Assembly (NCBI GenBank): GCA_020403455.1
Contig: JADBXP010000031.1
Span: forward strand, 1 to 59,634
DNA: 59,634 nt
Source of the DNA: Chitinophagaceae bacterium
GTDB lineage: Bacteria > Bacteroidota > Bacteroidia > Chitinophagales > Chitinophagaceae
Direction: 5' to 3'
Below, piece by piece: positions 28,148 through 37,043 of the stretch. The position numbers were made by a program, and so were the translations under genes. Numbering within the stretch: the first letter of the stretch is position 1; each line of letters begins with the position of its first letter. The notes beneath the pieces are model-generated. The model was given only the letters and a program-made list of their open reading frames with translations, was not told where the DNA came from and searched no databases.

Positions 28148-29914
28148 ATGAATACAATTTTTCAACGAGCACTGGGTATACTGCTAACAGGATCCATTCT
28201 GGTGGCTGCCTGTACCAAAATTGAGCAACTGCCCTTTTATGAAAAAGGGTCTGCCATTACCCTTTCCTCATCAACCAGTCAGGTAACTGCTACTGCAGCA
28301 GACACTGCCAAATCGGTACTCGGCCTGTCCTGGACCAATCCGAAATATGGTGCTGATTCGAACACGTTTAAATACGTGATCTCTATCGATTCCAGCGGAA
28401 GGAATTTTTCGCGCGAAGTAACCAGAACTGTGATAGGCAATCGTTCTTTTTCCTTGTTGGGAAAAGAGTTGAATGCTATTCTGCTGAATTACGGTTTTGC
28501 GCTTGGCACTGCCTATGACCTGGATATCAAAGTTGCTTCTTCTTATGGCAACAACAACGAGCGCTATGAATCAAATGTGGTAAAAGTTAAAGTGACACCT
28601 TACAATGATCCGGGTGTTCTTACGACTCAGAACACTTCTGTATCTACTTCACTGGCGAATGCGAGTCAGCCATCGAATGCTTTTACCTGGATCCCACCCT
28701 TCAATGGTTTTAGCGGTACCATTACTTATACCCTGCAATATGATTCTGCAGGCAAGAATTTTGCCAGTCTGAAAGAGATACCCATTGGCAACAACATTCT
28801 TACCCGCACGCTTACGCAGGGTGAGATGAATGAGACAGCGTTAGCGGAGGGTGTTGCCGGTGGTACCACCGGAAGAATAGAATATCGCATCCGCGCAGTA
28901 ACTGCACAGGGAGCCACTTCTATTTCCAACAGTGTTGCCGTGACGATTCAAACCTATATTCCTATTCTGCGCTTCTATATGCCTGGAAACTACCAGGGTG
29001 CAACAGGTAATGGTAACAACTGGGATCCGGGAACAGCTCCGGAGTTCATTCGTGATTTACGTCCCGGCGCTACCAATAATTTGTACTACATGTACATTTA
29101 TCTGCCGGCAGGTGCTGAATTTAAATTCACACAGGGACGTTCCTGGGACATCAACTACGGAGGTACGGGCGGAAATCTTTCAACTGGCGGAGCCAATTTC
29201 TCAGTGGCTACATCAGGCGTTTATCGCATTTCCATTGATCGCACCGGAATGAAATATGATATCCGTGAAGGTCGCATGGGATTTGTGGGTGGTGCAACCG
29301 GAGCCGATTGGATTCCCGGCAATACATTCCCCAACTTTGCGATGGGTCATCCTGCACCGAATCTTTTTGTCGGACTAACGACTTTCACTACAGGTGGATG
29401 GAAGTTGATCGATAACAATGGATGGAACAATAGTGATCTGACGGTTACCAATACACGCAGTTATGGTTCCAATGGTGGAAGTGGTTCGCCTCTGCTCATC
29501 AATGACAACAACATGCCTGATATTACTACTGCAGGAAGATACCGTGTAATCTGGGATGGAAGGAATCCCGATCAGCTCAGGTATGAAATTTCTCCGGGCA
29601 CTGAGATGCGCCTGGTAGGTGATGGTATTTCCGGTGTCAACGCCTGGGATCCCGGTGCCAGTCCGCAAATGACCTGGCTTGGTAATGGACGCTGGAGCAT
29701 TACGGTAAGTCTGTTGGCGAACAAAGACATCAAGTTCCTGGCGGGCAATGCCTGGGGTGCTTTCGACTACGAAGATGCCAGTGGAGGAAGTCAGGCAGTT
29801 GGTGTTGCGAGAAAAATTCGTTGGGAGGGAGGAAACAATTTTAAAACACCTGCCACCGGAGGAACGTATACAATTGTTCTGGATGAAAACAACCAAACGG
29901 TAACTTTCAATTAA
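28148..29914 (+). CDS. SusE/SusF-like multi-domain lipoprotein
   Basis: A 588-residue lipoprotein with lipobox LVAAC (Cys22). A SusE domain (about 30-155) is followed by a second Ig-like domain (about 160-280) and three modules of the PGNYQGATGNGNNWDPG / VGDGISGVNAWDPG type. This is the layout of SusF, where tandem modules bind starch through aromatic residues; several Trp fall at the expected NxWDPG positions. It is the last gene before a strong terminator at 29943. Confidence 0.88.
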   Translation: MNTIFQRALGILLTGSILVAACTKIEQLPFYEKGSAITLSSSTSQVTATAADTAKSVLGLSWTNPKYGADSNTFKYVISIDSSGRNFSREVTRTVIGNRSFSLLGKELNAILLNYGFALGTAYDLDIKVASSYGNNNERYESNVVKVKVTPYNDPGVLTTQNTSVSTSLANASQPSNAFTWIPPFNGFSGTITYTLQYDSAGKNFASLKEIPIGNNILTRTLTQGEMNETALAEGVAGGTTGRIEYRIRAVTAQGATSISNSVAVTIQTYIPILRFYMPGNYQGATGNGNNWDPGTAPEFIRDLRPGATNNLYYMYIYLPAGAEFKFTQGRSWDINYGGTGGNLSTGGANFSVATSGVYRISIDRTGMKYDIREGRMGFVGGATGADWIPGNTFPNFAMGHPAPNLFVGLTTFTTGGWKLIDNNGWNNSDLTVTNTRSYGSNGGSGSPLLINDNNMPDITTAGRYRVIWDGRNPDQLRYEISPGTEMRLVGDGISGVNAWDPGASPQMTWLGNGRWSITVSLLANKDIKFLAGNAWGAFDYEDASGGSQAVGVARKIRWEGGNNFKTPATGGTYTIVLDENNQTVTFN

Positions 29915-29942
29915 TCGAATAATTATTGACTGGTTTAATTAC

Positions 29943-29975
29943 AGCGGCTCTCTTTCCTGAGGGCCGCTTTTTTTT
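29943..29975 (+). terminator. Strong intrinsic terminator after the Sus-like operon
   Basis: AGCGGCTCTC and GAGGGCCGCT pair over 10 bp with one G-U around a 6-nt loop, followed by a run of T. It lies between the SusF-like gene and GH53, ending 25 bp before the GH53 start. Confidence 0.88.
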
Positions 29976-29999
29976 GAAAACAGTTTTTATTTTAGTTCT

Positions 30000-31022
30000 A
30001 TGTCAAGGTCCATGTTTTTATTTGGGGTGCTTTTCAGTTTGCTGATGTTGAATTGTACCAAGAAATCCGGGAACACAGAAACAACAGTGGCTGGTGATTT
30101 TTTTGCCAAGGGAGCGGATATTGGTTGGTTGAGTGAGATGGAGTCAAAGGGGATAAAGTTTTATACTGCCGGAGGTGAGCAGCAGGATTGTGTTGATCTT
30201 TTAAAGCAGCTGGGAATTAATTCCATCCGATTGCGCGTCTGGGTAAATCCGGTGAATGGGTGGTGCGGTAAGCAGGATGTAATCAATCAGGCAGTAAGGG
30301 CTACGAAGAAAGGCATGAAAGTATTGATCGATTTTCACTATTCAGATTATTGGGCTGACCCCGGTAAACAAAATAAGCCTGCGGCCTGGAAGTCTCTCTC
30401 ATTTCCTGACTTGAATGCAGCATTGGGGGCACACACAAGAGATGTTTTGAACGCGTTAAAAAGCAACAATGTTGAGCCTGCGTGGGTTCAGATTGGAAAT
30501 GAAATCAATGATGGACTTCTCTGGGATGATGGGAGAGCCAGCAGAAACATGGCTCAGTTCGCATCTCTGGTTAAAACTGGCTGTGCTGCTACTAAGGAGG
30601 TGTTTCCACAAACAAAAACAATTATTCATGTTTCCAATGGCTATGACAATGGATTGTTTCGCTGGCTCTTTGACGGACTAATGATCAATGGAGCAGTATG
30701 GGATGTGATTGGGATGTCATTGTATCCTAGCGTCAATGATTGGAAACTTAAAAACGAACAATGCCTGGCGAACATGCTGGATATGATGAGTCGTTATGGA
30801 AAGGAAATAATGATTGCAGAAGTTGGTATGCCTGTCGATCAGCCGGCTGTTTGCAAGCAGTTTATCAGCGATCTCATCGCAAAAACGCGCTCACTTCCCG
30901 GGAACAAGGGTTTGGGTGTTTTTTATTGGGAGCCCCAATGTTATAATGGATGGCAGGGATATTTGCTGGGAGCTTTTGACAACAGGGGGCGTCCAACAGA
31001 AGCCATGCAAGCGTTTCAGTAA
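30000..31022 (+). CDS. GH53 endo-beta-1,4-galactanase, lipoprotein
   Basis: A 340-residue lipoprotein (lipobox LMLNC, Cys19) of family GH53, which cuts beta-1,4-galactan side chains of pectin. The family blocks are GADIGWLSEME (38-48), LRVWVNP (79-85), DFHYSDYWADPGKQ, GNEINDG with acid/base E168, and IAEVG with nucleophile E274. It has the usual length. It sits 25 bp behind a strong terminator, so it needs read-through or its own promoter overlapping that hairpin. The substrate differs from the alpha-glucan predicted for the rest of the locus. Confidence 0.93.
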   Translation: MSRSMFLFGVLFSLLMLNCTKKSGNTETTVAGDFFAKGADIGWLSEMESKGIKFYTAGGEQQDCVDLLKQLGINSIRLRVWVNPVNGWCGKQDVINQAVRATKKGMKVLIDFHYSDYWADPGKQNKPAAWKSLSFPDLNAALGAHTRDVLNALKSNNVEPAWVQIGNEINDGLLWDDGRASRNMAQFASLVKTGCAATKEVFPQTKTIIHVSNGYDNGLFRWLFDGLMINGAVWDVIGMSLYPSVNDWKLKNEQCLANMLDMMSRYGKEIMIAEVGMPVDQPAVCKQFISDLIAKTRSLPGNKGLGVFYWEPQCYNGWQGYLLGAFDNRGRPTEAMQAFQ

Positions 31023-31256
31023 AAGAATCAACTTTGATGGGGGGAATAAATTGAAAATAATTGCAATTCAATTTAACCATAGGTAGATTAATTACAGTAC
31101 GAAAAGGTCAGAGTTGTTGGATATATATAGTTAATAACTAATTACAAAATGCTTTTTTCGCCGAATAGTTGAATGAAGACAATTTATCACACAAAATTCA
31201 TCGTTTGTTAACAGGCTTGTTCGAGATGATTGTGACATTGGGTTGTTAAATGCTCA

Positions 31257-31625
31257 ATGTCCTGGATCAGTGAAATACTTAAAGATCTCCGTTACCTGCT
31301 TTTTTTTCATGAAAAGGCGAGGCGGCAACCTGTTCAAAAAGTTGAACTGATTGTAGAGGTAAGTTTCGAAACCTTTGTTCAGGTTTGTTTTACAGATGCA
31401 TCCGGCGAGTATCGTATCCGAACATTTAACGGCAAAAAATGGAGCACTGAGATTTTTCTTTATGAAGAAAGAGAGGTAATGTTCAGCGTATTTGTAAACA
31501 ATGATTTGCAAAAGAAAGACCAGAACATTGTTATGATTAAAAAGGTGAACGATGAAATAAAGGCCAGGCAAAAAATTGACCTTAGCCACACGCTGTTGTA
31601 TGAGGGATGGTTTAAATTGGAGTAG
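31257..31625 (+). CDS. Small hypothetical protein
   Basis: A 122-residue soluble protein with no signal peptide and no family I recognise. It has a basic N-terminal stretch and alternating hydrophobic strand-like segments (VELIVEVSFETFVQVCFTD), followed by EYRIRTFNGKKW and a charged helical C-terminus. The amino-acid composition is protein-like and no better frame exists here. Upstream 31023-31256 is AT-rich with no other feature that I can support. Confidence 0.5.
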   Translation: MSWISEILKDLRYLLFFHEKARRQPVQKVELIVEVSFETFVQVCFTDASGEYRIRTFNGKKWSTEIFLYEEREVMFSVFVNNDLQKKDQNIVMIKKVNDEIKARQKIDLSHTLLYEGWFKLE

Positions 31626-31703
31626 GGGAAGAATTGATTAACTTGACTTTAAATTTTATAAGCTCTAGCCATGTTTCACCGCTATATTTTACAATTCAAT
31701 TCC

Positions 31704-32939
31704 ATGCAGATAAAAAAATTAGTGTTATCACTCTTGGCTGTTTTGTTGATTCAAGCAACCGTTCGATCTCAGGCTTGTCTTCTCATTGATTCATTGATTG
31801 AGCAACAGATAGCAAACCAACAAATTTCTGGGGGTGTAGCATATATCTATCATCAGAATAAGGTGATTGTAAAGAAGGCTTACGGATGGGCTGATCCCCG
31901 GCGTACCATTTCTATGAAGGAAAATTCAATATTTCGGATTGCTTCTAATACCAAAGTGATTGTTTCTATAGGTGTTTTACAGTTAGTAGAAAAAGGATTG
32001 GTCGGACTGGATGATGCCATAGAAAAATATATTCCGGCTTTTGCCAGTCAGCAAGTCATACAGGCAATGGGCGACACCTTTAACTTGGTTCAGAGAAAAC
32101 GTTCCATAACCATACGGGATTTACTTTCTCACCAGTCCGGCATTGCCTCTGCCGATGAGTATCCTAAGCAACGGGCGCTATATGCACGATATGGATTGAG
32201 TAATTCTCTCTCACCAAAGTTTACAACTTTAGCAGAAGAAGTGGAACAAATCGCTGCCATGCCTCTCATGCACCAGCCAGGTGAGCGATTCAGTTATGGA
32301 TTAAGCACCAATGTTTTGGGTAGGCTAATTGAGCTTGTATCGGGATTATCACTTGATAAATATTTGAAGAAAAATATTTTCAGACCGCTTGGCATGAAGG
32401 ATACTTACTTTTATTTGCCGGAAAGCAAGTCAGCCCGATTGGTCAAGATGTCATATCGGAATGCAGAAAATCAACTAGAGGAATTTTCTACTCCTATCTT
32501 CAATATCGATTATCCATTGCTGGACAACAGCAAGTATTATTCTGCGATTGGCGGACTCGTATCTACAGTGACAGATTTGGGAACTTTTCTACTTTGTCTT
32601 TTACAGGAGGGGGCCTATTCCGGAAAGAGGATAATTGGTAAGGAAATACTGGAACAATTTTGGACCAATCAATTGGGGAATAAGACATTTATTTTTGGGG
32701 GAATACCTTCGAGCAACAATTTTGGCCTAGGTGTAGGACTGACTACGAAGGCAGGACAAAAAATGAATGGCGCATCAGAAGGTAGTTTTTTCTGGGGAGG
32801 TGCATTCAATACTGCCTATATGGTAGATCGAAATAGAAAGCTTATCACTATATTTTTCTTTCAGCGCACACCATTTGTATTGCCGTGGTTTCTATCACAA
32901 TTAGAAAAAACCGCCATTCAGTGTGTTGATCAAATGTAG
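31704..32939 (+). CDS. Secreted serine hydrolase of the beta-lactamase (class C-like) family
   Basis: A protein of about 411 residues with a signal peptide (cleaved after VRSQ). The SxxK motif is in IASNTKV, giving the catalytic Ser and Lys. The second motif region is YGLSTNVLG, and later GGLVSTVTDLGTFL is typical of this fold. The family includes esterases, D-aminopeptidases and class C beta-lactamases, so the activity cannot be specified. The ATG at 31704 directly precedes the signal sequence; an earlier ATG at 31671 adds 11 residues. The stop codon is the start of a 40-bp dispersed repeat. Confidence 0.87.
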   Translation: MQIKKLVLSLLAVLLIQATVRSQACLLIDSLIEQQIANQQISGGVAYIYHQNKVIVKKAYGWADPRRTISMKENSIFRIASNTKVIVSIGVLQLVEKGLVGLDDAIEKYIPAFASQQVIQAMGDTFNLVQRKRSITIRDLLSHQSGIASADEYPKQRALYARYGLSNSLSPKFTTLAEEVEQIAAMPLMHQPGERFSYGLSTNVLGRLIELVSGLSLDKYLKKNIFRPLGMKDTYFYLPESKSARLVKMSYRNAENQLEEFSTPIFNIDYPLLDNSKYYSAIGGLVSTVTDLGTFLLCLLQEGAYSGKRIIGKEILEQFWTNQLGNKTFIFGGIPSSNNFGLGVGLTTKAGQKMNGASEGSFFWGGAFNTAYMVDRNRKLITIFFFQRTPFVLPWFLSQLEKTAIQCVDQM

Positions 32940-32975
32940 TATGTGTCGGGGCTAGGCCTATGTGCGAAGTACCGC
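32936..32975. repeat. Dispersed 40-bp repeat, copy 1
   Basis: Matches 37265-37304 at 33 of 40 positions, starting GTAGTATGTGTCG and containing GGCTA, GCCT and TGCGAAG. It begins at the stop codon of the serine hydrolase gene. Confidence 0.6.
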
Positions 32976-33067
32976 AATACTACTTCGAAAAGTCACTCAT
33001 GCGTAAGCGCTAAAGAACGACATGCGGAGAATGGTCATTTGTTTTAACGCAGGAAAAAAAGTATCGA

Positions 33068-33913
33068 TTATGTTTTAATCATAACTGAGGTCATGGTAAG
33101 TGAGCCACCTACCGGCTGATCATTAAAAAAAGATACCTTATCTTCTTTTTCTTGAAGTGCAAGCGTGTAGAGTAGCGGCAAATAATGTTCAGGTGTTGGA
33201 ATGGCCAGCAGAGCTTCTTTGCCCAATTGCTTATAATTGATAAGCGATGAATGATCTTTTTGAAGGATGCGTTCTTTGAACAATTGATTCATGTGTAGTG
33301 CCCAGTCATATCCATAGGCGGGGCCGTTTAGTTTGTCCCATGCTACCATACCCAGGTTGTGTACCATATTGCCACTGCCCAGTATGAGTACGCCCTTTTT
33401 ACGCAGGTGTGCGAGTTCTTTTGCTAAAGTGTAGTGATAATTACCATCTTTGGTATAGTCCATGCTCAATTGTAAAACTGGAATATTCGCTTTTGGAAAG
33501 AGATGTTTCAGAATCACCCAGGCACCATGATCAAGTCCCCAATCGTGGTCAAGCATCACATTGGCAGATTGAATGGCACTAGCTGTCTCCCGCGCCAGTG
33601 TCGGATTACCCGGAGCAGGATATTGCACCTGAAACAATTCTTCCGGAAATCCTCCGAAATCGTGAATTGTTTTGGGGAAGTCGATAGCGGTAATATAAGT
33701 GCCGCGGGTAAACCAATGGGCTGAGACTACCAGAACTGCTGTGGGTGTTGGCAATTCTTTTGCCAGTGCTTGCCAGCGTCGGCTGAAATCATTATCTATT
33801 ATGCCGTTCATCGGTGAGCCATGACCGACAAACATAACAGGCATTTTGTTGTTCGATTCCGGTAATGATTCGGTAAAGCTTCTGAATTCTCTGGTTGAAT
33901 GGATGTGGTTCAT
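33068..33913 (-). CDS. ygiD: DODA-type extradiol ring-cleavage dioxygenase
   Basis: A protein of 281 residues resembling 4,5-DOPA dioxygenase extradiol (YgiD, LigB superfamily), a zinc enzyme that opens catechol rings. Visible landmarks are FVGHGSPM and SAHWFTRG with metal-binding His residues, HDFGGFP, then WGLDHGAWV and TPEHYLPLL. The frame extends upstream to 33979, but the ATG at 33913 fits the family start. No aromatic-degradation pathway is adjacent. The downstream Fic gene is read in the same direction, with its stop at 33976 just upstream. Confidence 0.88.
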   Translation of the reverse strand: MNHIHSTREFRSFTESLPESNNKMPVMFVGHGSPMNGIIDNDFSRRWQALAKELPTPTAVLVVSAHWFTRGTYITAIDFPKTIHDFGGFPEELFQVQYPAPGNPTLARETASAIQSANVMLDHDWGLDHGAWVILKHLFPKANIPVLQLSMDYTKDGNYHYTLAKELAHLRKKGVLILGSGNMVHNLGMVAWDKLNGPAYGYDWALHMNQLFKERILQKDHSSLINYKQLGKEALLAIPTPEHYLPLLYTLALQEKEDKVSFFNDQPVGGSLTMTSVMIKT

Positions 33914-33975
33914 GGCACAATAGCTTCTGTCTTGCAAAGTTAACTTGAATTCCTTGCGCCTTTGGCGAGAAAAAG

Positions 33976-34572
33976 TCAAGAGCGTGCAAAGGCAAGAAGC
34001 AGATCAAAATCTCCCTGATCAGCTGCCTTCATCGCCCTAAGATAATTCATGCGAACATCACCCTGTTCTGGAGGCTGATTGGCGCCCCAGGTAAAAACCG
34101 GCAGCAGAAATATTTTTTCAATGATGATGTCTGCCATCAGTCGGCTATGTCTTCCATTTCCATTTGGGAAGCAATGTATGCTCACCAGGCGATGTTTGAA
34201 ACGAAGGGTTAATTCATCGGCTGAATAGGAACTATTGGTGATCCAAAATCGAGCATCATCGATTAAGTATTTTAATTCAATGGGTATTTCTCGTTTATCT
34301 GTACCAATGTTTTTATTGGTGGTTCGGAATGTGCCAGCCCAACTCCATACCTCACCAAACATTCGTCTGTGCAAGAGGCGAATAAATTCTTCACTAATGA
34401 TAGATGCTTGCCTGAAGGAATGTTTCATGGTCCACTGAATAGCTTCTTCAATATTACGTTGTTCGCATTCATCCAATTCACTGCGCGTGGTGATCGTTGG
34501 AATAAGCAAGCCTTCTTTCTCTTCTTCTTCCAGCGGAGTCTGTCCGTCACTAAAATCTACTGTGAATCCCAT
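33976..34572 (-). CDS. Fic-family protein, mobile mystery protein B
   Basis: A 198-residue Fic protein. The catalytic motif HCFPNGNGRHSR matches HxFx(D/N)GNGRxxR, so AMP or another nucleotide transfer is expected. The N-terminal GFTVDFSDGQTPL and the SWAGTFRTTNKNIG block are typical of mobile mystery protein B, always found beside mobile mystery protein A. Its start overlaps the end of that HTH gene by 16 bp, so translation is probably coupled. The pair behaves like a toxin-antitoxin or regulatory module on mobile DNA; the actual target is unknown. Confidence 0.9.
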   Translation of the reverse strand: MGFTVDFSDGQTPLEEEEKEGLLIPTITTRSELDECEQRNIEEAIQWTMKHSFRQASIISEEFIRLLHRRMFGEVWSWAGTFRTTNKNIGTDKREIPIELKYLIDDARFWITNSSYSADELTLRFKHRLVSIHCFPNGNGRHSRLMADIIIEKIFLLPVFTWGANQPPEQGDVRMNYLRAMKAADQGDFDLLLAFARS

Positions 34573-35021
34573 AAAATTTTTGGCATTTCATTTTTTATGA
34601 CAGCAACTCTCTCGCGTATCGCATCGTCGATTCTGCCTGCTGAATTTGCCTGATCTTCCAACTTCATAGTTTGATGTGTACGCATAACAATTTTCTTTGC
34701 CAGCGCAGTCGCTTTTTTTTCAATCAGTGCATCTAAAGAACCATCTTTTGGTACAAAGCCATACACCAATTGCATGTCCAGTGCATTGGCAACATCCTTT
34801 AATGACTTGATGGTGATGGACCCCTCCCTTTCTCGCCTTTCTATGTCCAGTGCAGCCTGCTTGGTTACATTTAATTTCTTTCCCAGCTGTTGCAATGACA
34901 TGCCGAGAGCAGTACGAATAGATTTGATCCATCCGATTGGGGGAACAGGTATTGATTGGAGGGGGGATATCTCCAATAGCTTATTGTTAAGTTGCTGAAA
35001 TTGTATAGATCGTTGCTTCAT
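34557..35021 (-). CDS. XRE-type HTH protein, mobile mystery protein A
   Basis: A 154-residue protein. An XRE helix-turn-helix at about 30-85 (IRTALGMSLQQLGKKLNVTKQAALDIERRE region) is followed by a helical C-terminal part with VYGFVPKDGSLDALIEKKA, characteristic of mobile mystery protein A. It is the partner of the Fic gene downstream and presumably represses the pair. Upstream on the minus strand two TACTTTTG boxes lie 22 bp apart and could be alternative -7 elements or operators. Confidence 0.9.
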   Translation of the reverse strand: MKQRSIQFQQLNNKLLEISPLQSIPVPPIGWIKSIRTALGMSLQQLGKKLNVTKQAALDIERREREGSITIKSLKDVANALDMQLVYGFVPKDGSLDALIEKKATALAKKIVMRTHQTMKLEDQANSAGRIDDAIRERVAVIKNEMPKILWDSQ

Positions 35022-35409
35022 CAGTGCTCAATTGTATAGATAAATAAATGCAAAAGTAAATAAATATATTTACAAAAGTATAGAATAGTAAAATAATAGC
35101 ATTACTTATACATTGAAAGCATATTTTCATAATCCCTTCTGGCAAGTTGCTTGTTTTCGGCATTTCCTCCGAAAACTCTTCCGCCGGGGGCGGAGACTTT
35201 GTGTAAAAAAGGGTTAGTAATTAATTTCCAATTGTCATTTTTGATGGAAGAAAAGAAGTGTAAGGACTAGTATAATAGGATTCTGGCGCATGGGATGATA
35301 GAGGTTATGGATAGATGAGTGATCCTATCAAGTCTCAATTTGAAGAGTAGAAAACGAGTGTTATTTGTTCCGATTTTGTCTGCCTCTAATTTGTTGATAA
35401 ATTCGTCAT
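35022..35409. other. Intergenic region with promoter-like repeats and one palindrome
   Basis: AT-rich. Near 35060-35090 the minus strand reads TACTTTTG twice, a match to TAnnTTTG, upstream of the mobile mystery A gene. At 35180-35194 there is a perfect palindrome TCCGCC-GGG-GGCGGA, of the same type as 508-522. I see no gene. Confidence 0.5.
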
Positions 35410-36225
35410 ATGCGAGTTGTTTTGATGCTCATCGGACTTTTTTTAAGTACATCTACTTTCTCTCAGAACAAGGAAGGAGATTTCTTTATTTTCAAAAAGG
35501 ATTGGTCGGTGGCCAAAGACTTAGATTCTGCTGCTTATTTTATGCATTTGATTAAAGAAAATGACACTACTTATGTCTGCAGATATTACAATAAAGTTGG
35601 TCCACTAGTAAAGTGGGAAACATTTTATGATCAGGACTTGTCTATACCCAATGGTCGGTTTGCATGGTACAATGACCAAGGAAGGTTAGATAGTACAGGC
35701 ATTACTTATCGGGGAAAAAAAGATCGTACATGGGAACATTTGTTTGATGATAGTAGTCGGGCAATTATTAAAAAAGAGTATAACAGGGGTAAGTTCCTAT
35801 GGCAAGAAAATCACTTAATAAATATTATTCAGTATGCCAATGGTTCTATAGATTCGATGAATCGAAAAGGTTCTGTTACAAGAGGCGTATCTACAATTGA
35901 TACAACAGATGTAATACAGCCAGCCGAATTTAATGGTGGGCTGAAGGGGTGGGGAAATTTTTTGGCGAGGGAATTGACGCCACCTGACCCTAAAATCCTT
36001 CAGTTGTTTCAAGATAATAAAGCTAGAGTGGTTGTTAGTTTTACACTGAGCGAAGAGGGAAAAATTTCAGATGTTTTCATATTTGAATCTGCAGAATGGT
36101 CCCTTGATTTAGAAAGTATTAGGGTGATTAGGAAAGGACGTGATTGGAGGCCGGCAACGAAAAATGGTAAGCCGGTTGAGTTTAATCACAGGCAGTCCAT
36201 AACATATGTGGGGAGAATGAATTAA
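35410..36225 (+). CDS. Secreted protein with TonB C-terminal-like domain
   Basis: A 271-residue protein with a signal peptide (about 1-19, ending TFSQ). The middle has MORN-like strand pairs (NGRFAWYNDQGRLDSTG). The last 75 residues, from ARVVVSFTLSEEGKISDVFIFE to the end, resemble the TonB C-terminal domain: the expected helix, the PA-x-x-NGKPV loop and a closing strand are all present. There is no N-terminal membrane anchor beyond the signal, so it is probably a periplasmic or surface protein that borrows the fold rather than a working TonB. Confidence 0.75.
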   Translation: MRVVLMLIGLFLSTSTFSQNKEGDFFIFKKDWSVAKDLDSAAYFMHLIKENDTTYVCRYYNKVGPLVKWETFYDQDLSIPNGRFAWYNDQGRLDSTGITYRGKKDRTWEHLFDDSSRAIIKKEYNRGKFLWQENHLINIIQYANGSIDSMNRKGSVTRGVSTIDTTDVIQPAEFNGGLKGWGNFLARELTPPDPKILQLFQDNKARVVVSFTLSEEGKISDVFIFESAEWSLDLESIRVIRKGRDWRPATKNGKPVEFNHRQSITYVGRMN

Positions 36226-36293
36226 AGTTCACTGAACGACCTGAGGGATTCGCTGAATGTGTACTCTATAGAAAGAAAAATCTGCCCCCTTGA

Positions 36294-37043
36294 CTATTTG
36301 ATCTCGTACTCTTTTTCAATTTGTTGTAAAAGGCGGGTTGACATTTTTTGCAGGTCCATCAGGAAATTGACCTGGCTCTTGACATTGCCCTTCCTCTGGT
36401 GGCATAAATTTTTTAACAGCAGTTTGTTTTGGGCGGTGGATTCGGGAAAGCGGGCGTTTTGGGTATAAAAACTCCGGGTGAAAAGAATGCCATCATCAAA
36501 TGTTCCATTGTTGGTATAATAGCCCGCATCAAAGAAAGTATTAATGGCTTTTGTTAATTCGGTTAAAACATCCAGCCCCCTGCTGTCAATGATAGTCACC
36601 CGCTTGTCGAGTAAATAGTAGTAATTCACTAAACTATCCAGCAGCTGCTCATTTTGTATTAATCGCAGATTACCGGAGGTTTTCATTTGTTCGAAAGCGG
36701 TATTGTAATACTCAAAATATCGTCCGGCACGTGCTCTCAATCCCATCAAGTAAAATTGGTCGGGCTCGTTCTTATAGGTATCTGTGTGCAATTGCGTTAT
36801 CATTGAGTCCATTAGGTGATAGACACCGGACAAGTATTTTTTATATTGACTATAGAAGGCAGTATCTTTTTTCAGGTCTTTGTATACTCTTTCGATGTAT
36901 TTTTTCTCACGCTTGTGTTCGATATAATGTTCGAGTTGTAATTCTGCAAGGAAGCCGCAAAAGACAGCCATGAACAACATAAAAAACTCCCAGAAATATT
37001 CTTTCCATCTCTTGGGATGGTGCGTGTGGTGATGAACTTCCAT
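36294..37043 (-). CDS. DUF6090-like membrane-anchored protein
   Basis: A 249-residue protein. The His-rich start (MEVHHHTHHP) followed by a basic stretch and one membrane segment (about 17-35, FFMLFMAVFCGFLAE) is the hallmark of a Bacteroidota family of unknown function, DUF6090-like. The rest is helical and charged and should be periplasmic. Standalone gene between repeats; no partner is suggested by context. Confidence 0.75.
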   Translation of the reverse strand: MEVHHHTHHPKRWKEYFWEFFMLFMAVFCGFLAELQLEHYIEHKREKKYIERVYKDLKKDTAFYSQYKKYLSGVYHLMDSMITQLHTDTYKNEPDQFYLMGLRARAGRYFEYYNTAFEQMKTSGNLRLIQNEQLLDSLVNYYYLLDKRVTIIDSRGLDVLTELTKAINTFFDAGYYTNNGTFDDGILFTRSFYTQNARFPESTAQNKLLLKNLCHQRKGNVKSQVNFLMDLQKMSTRLLQQIEKEYEIK

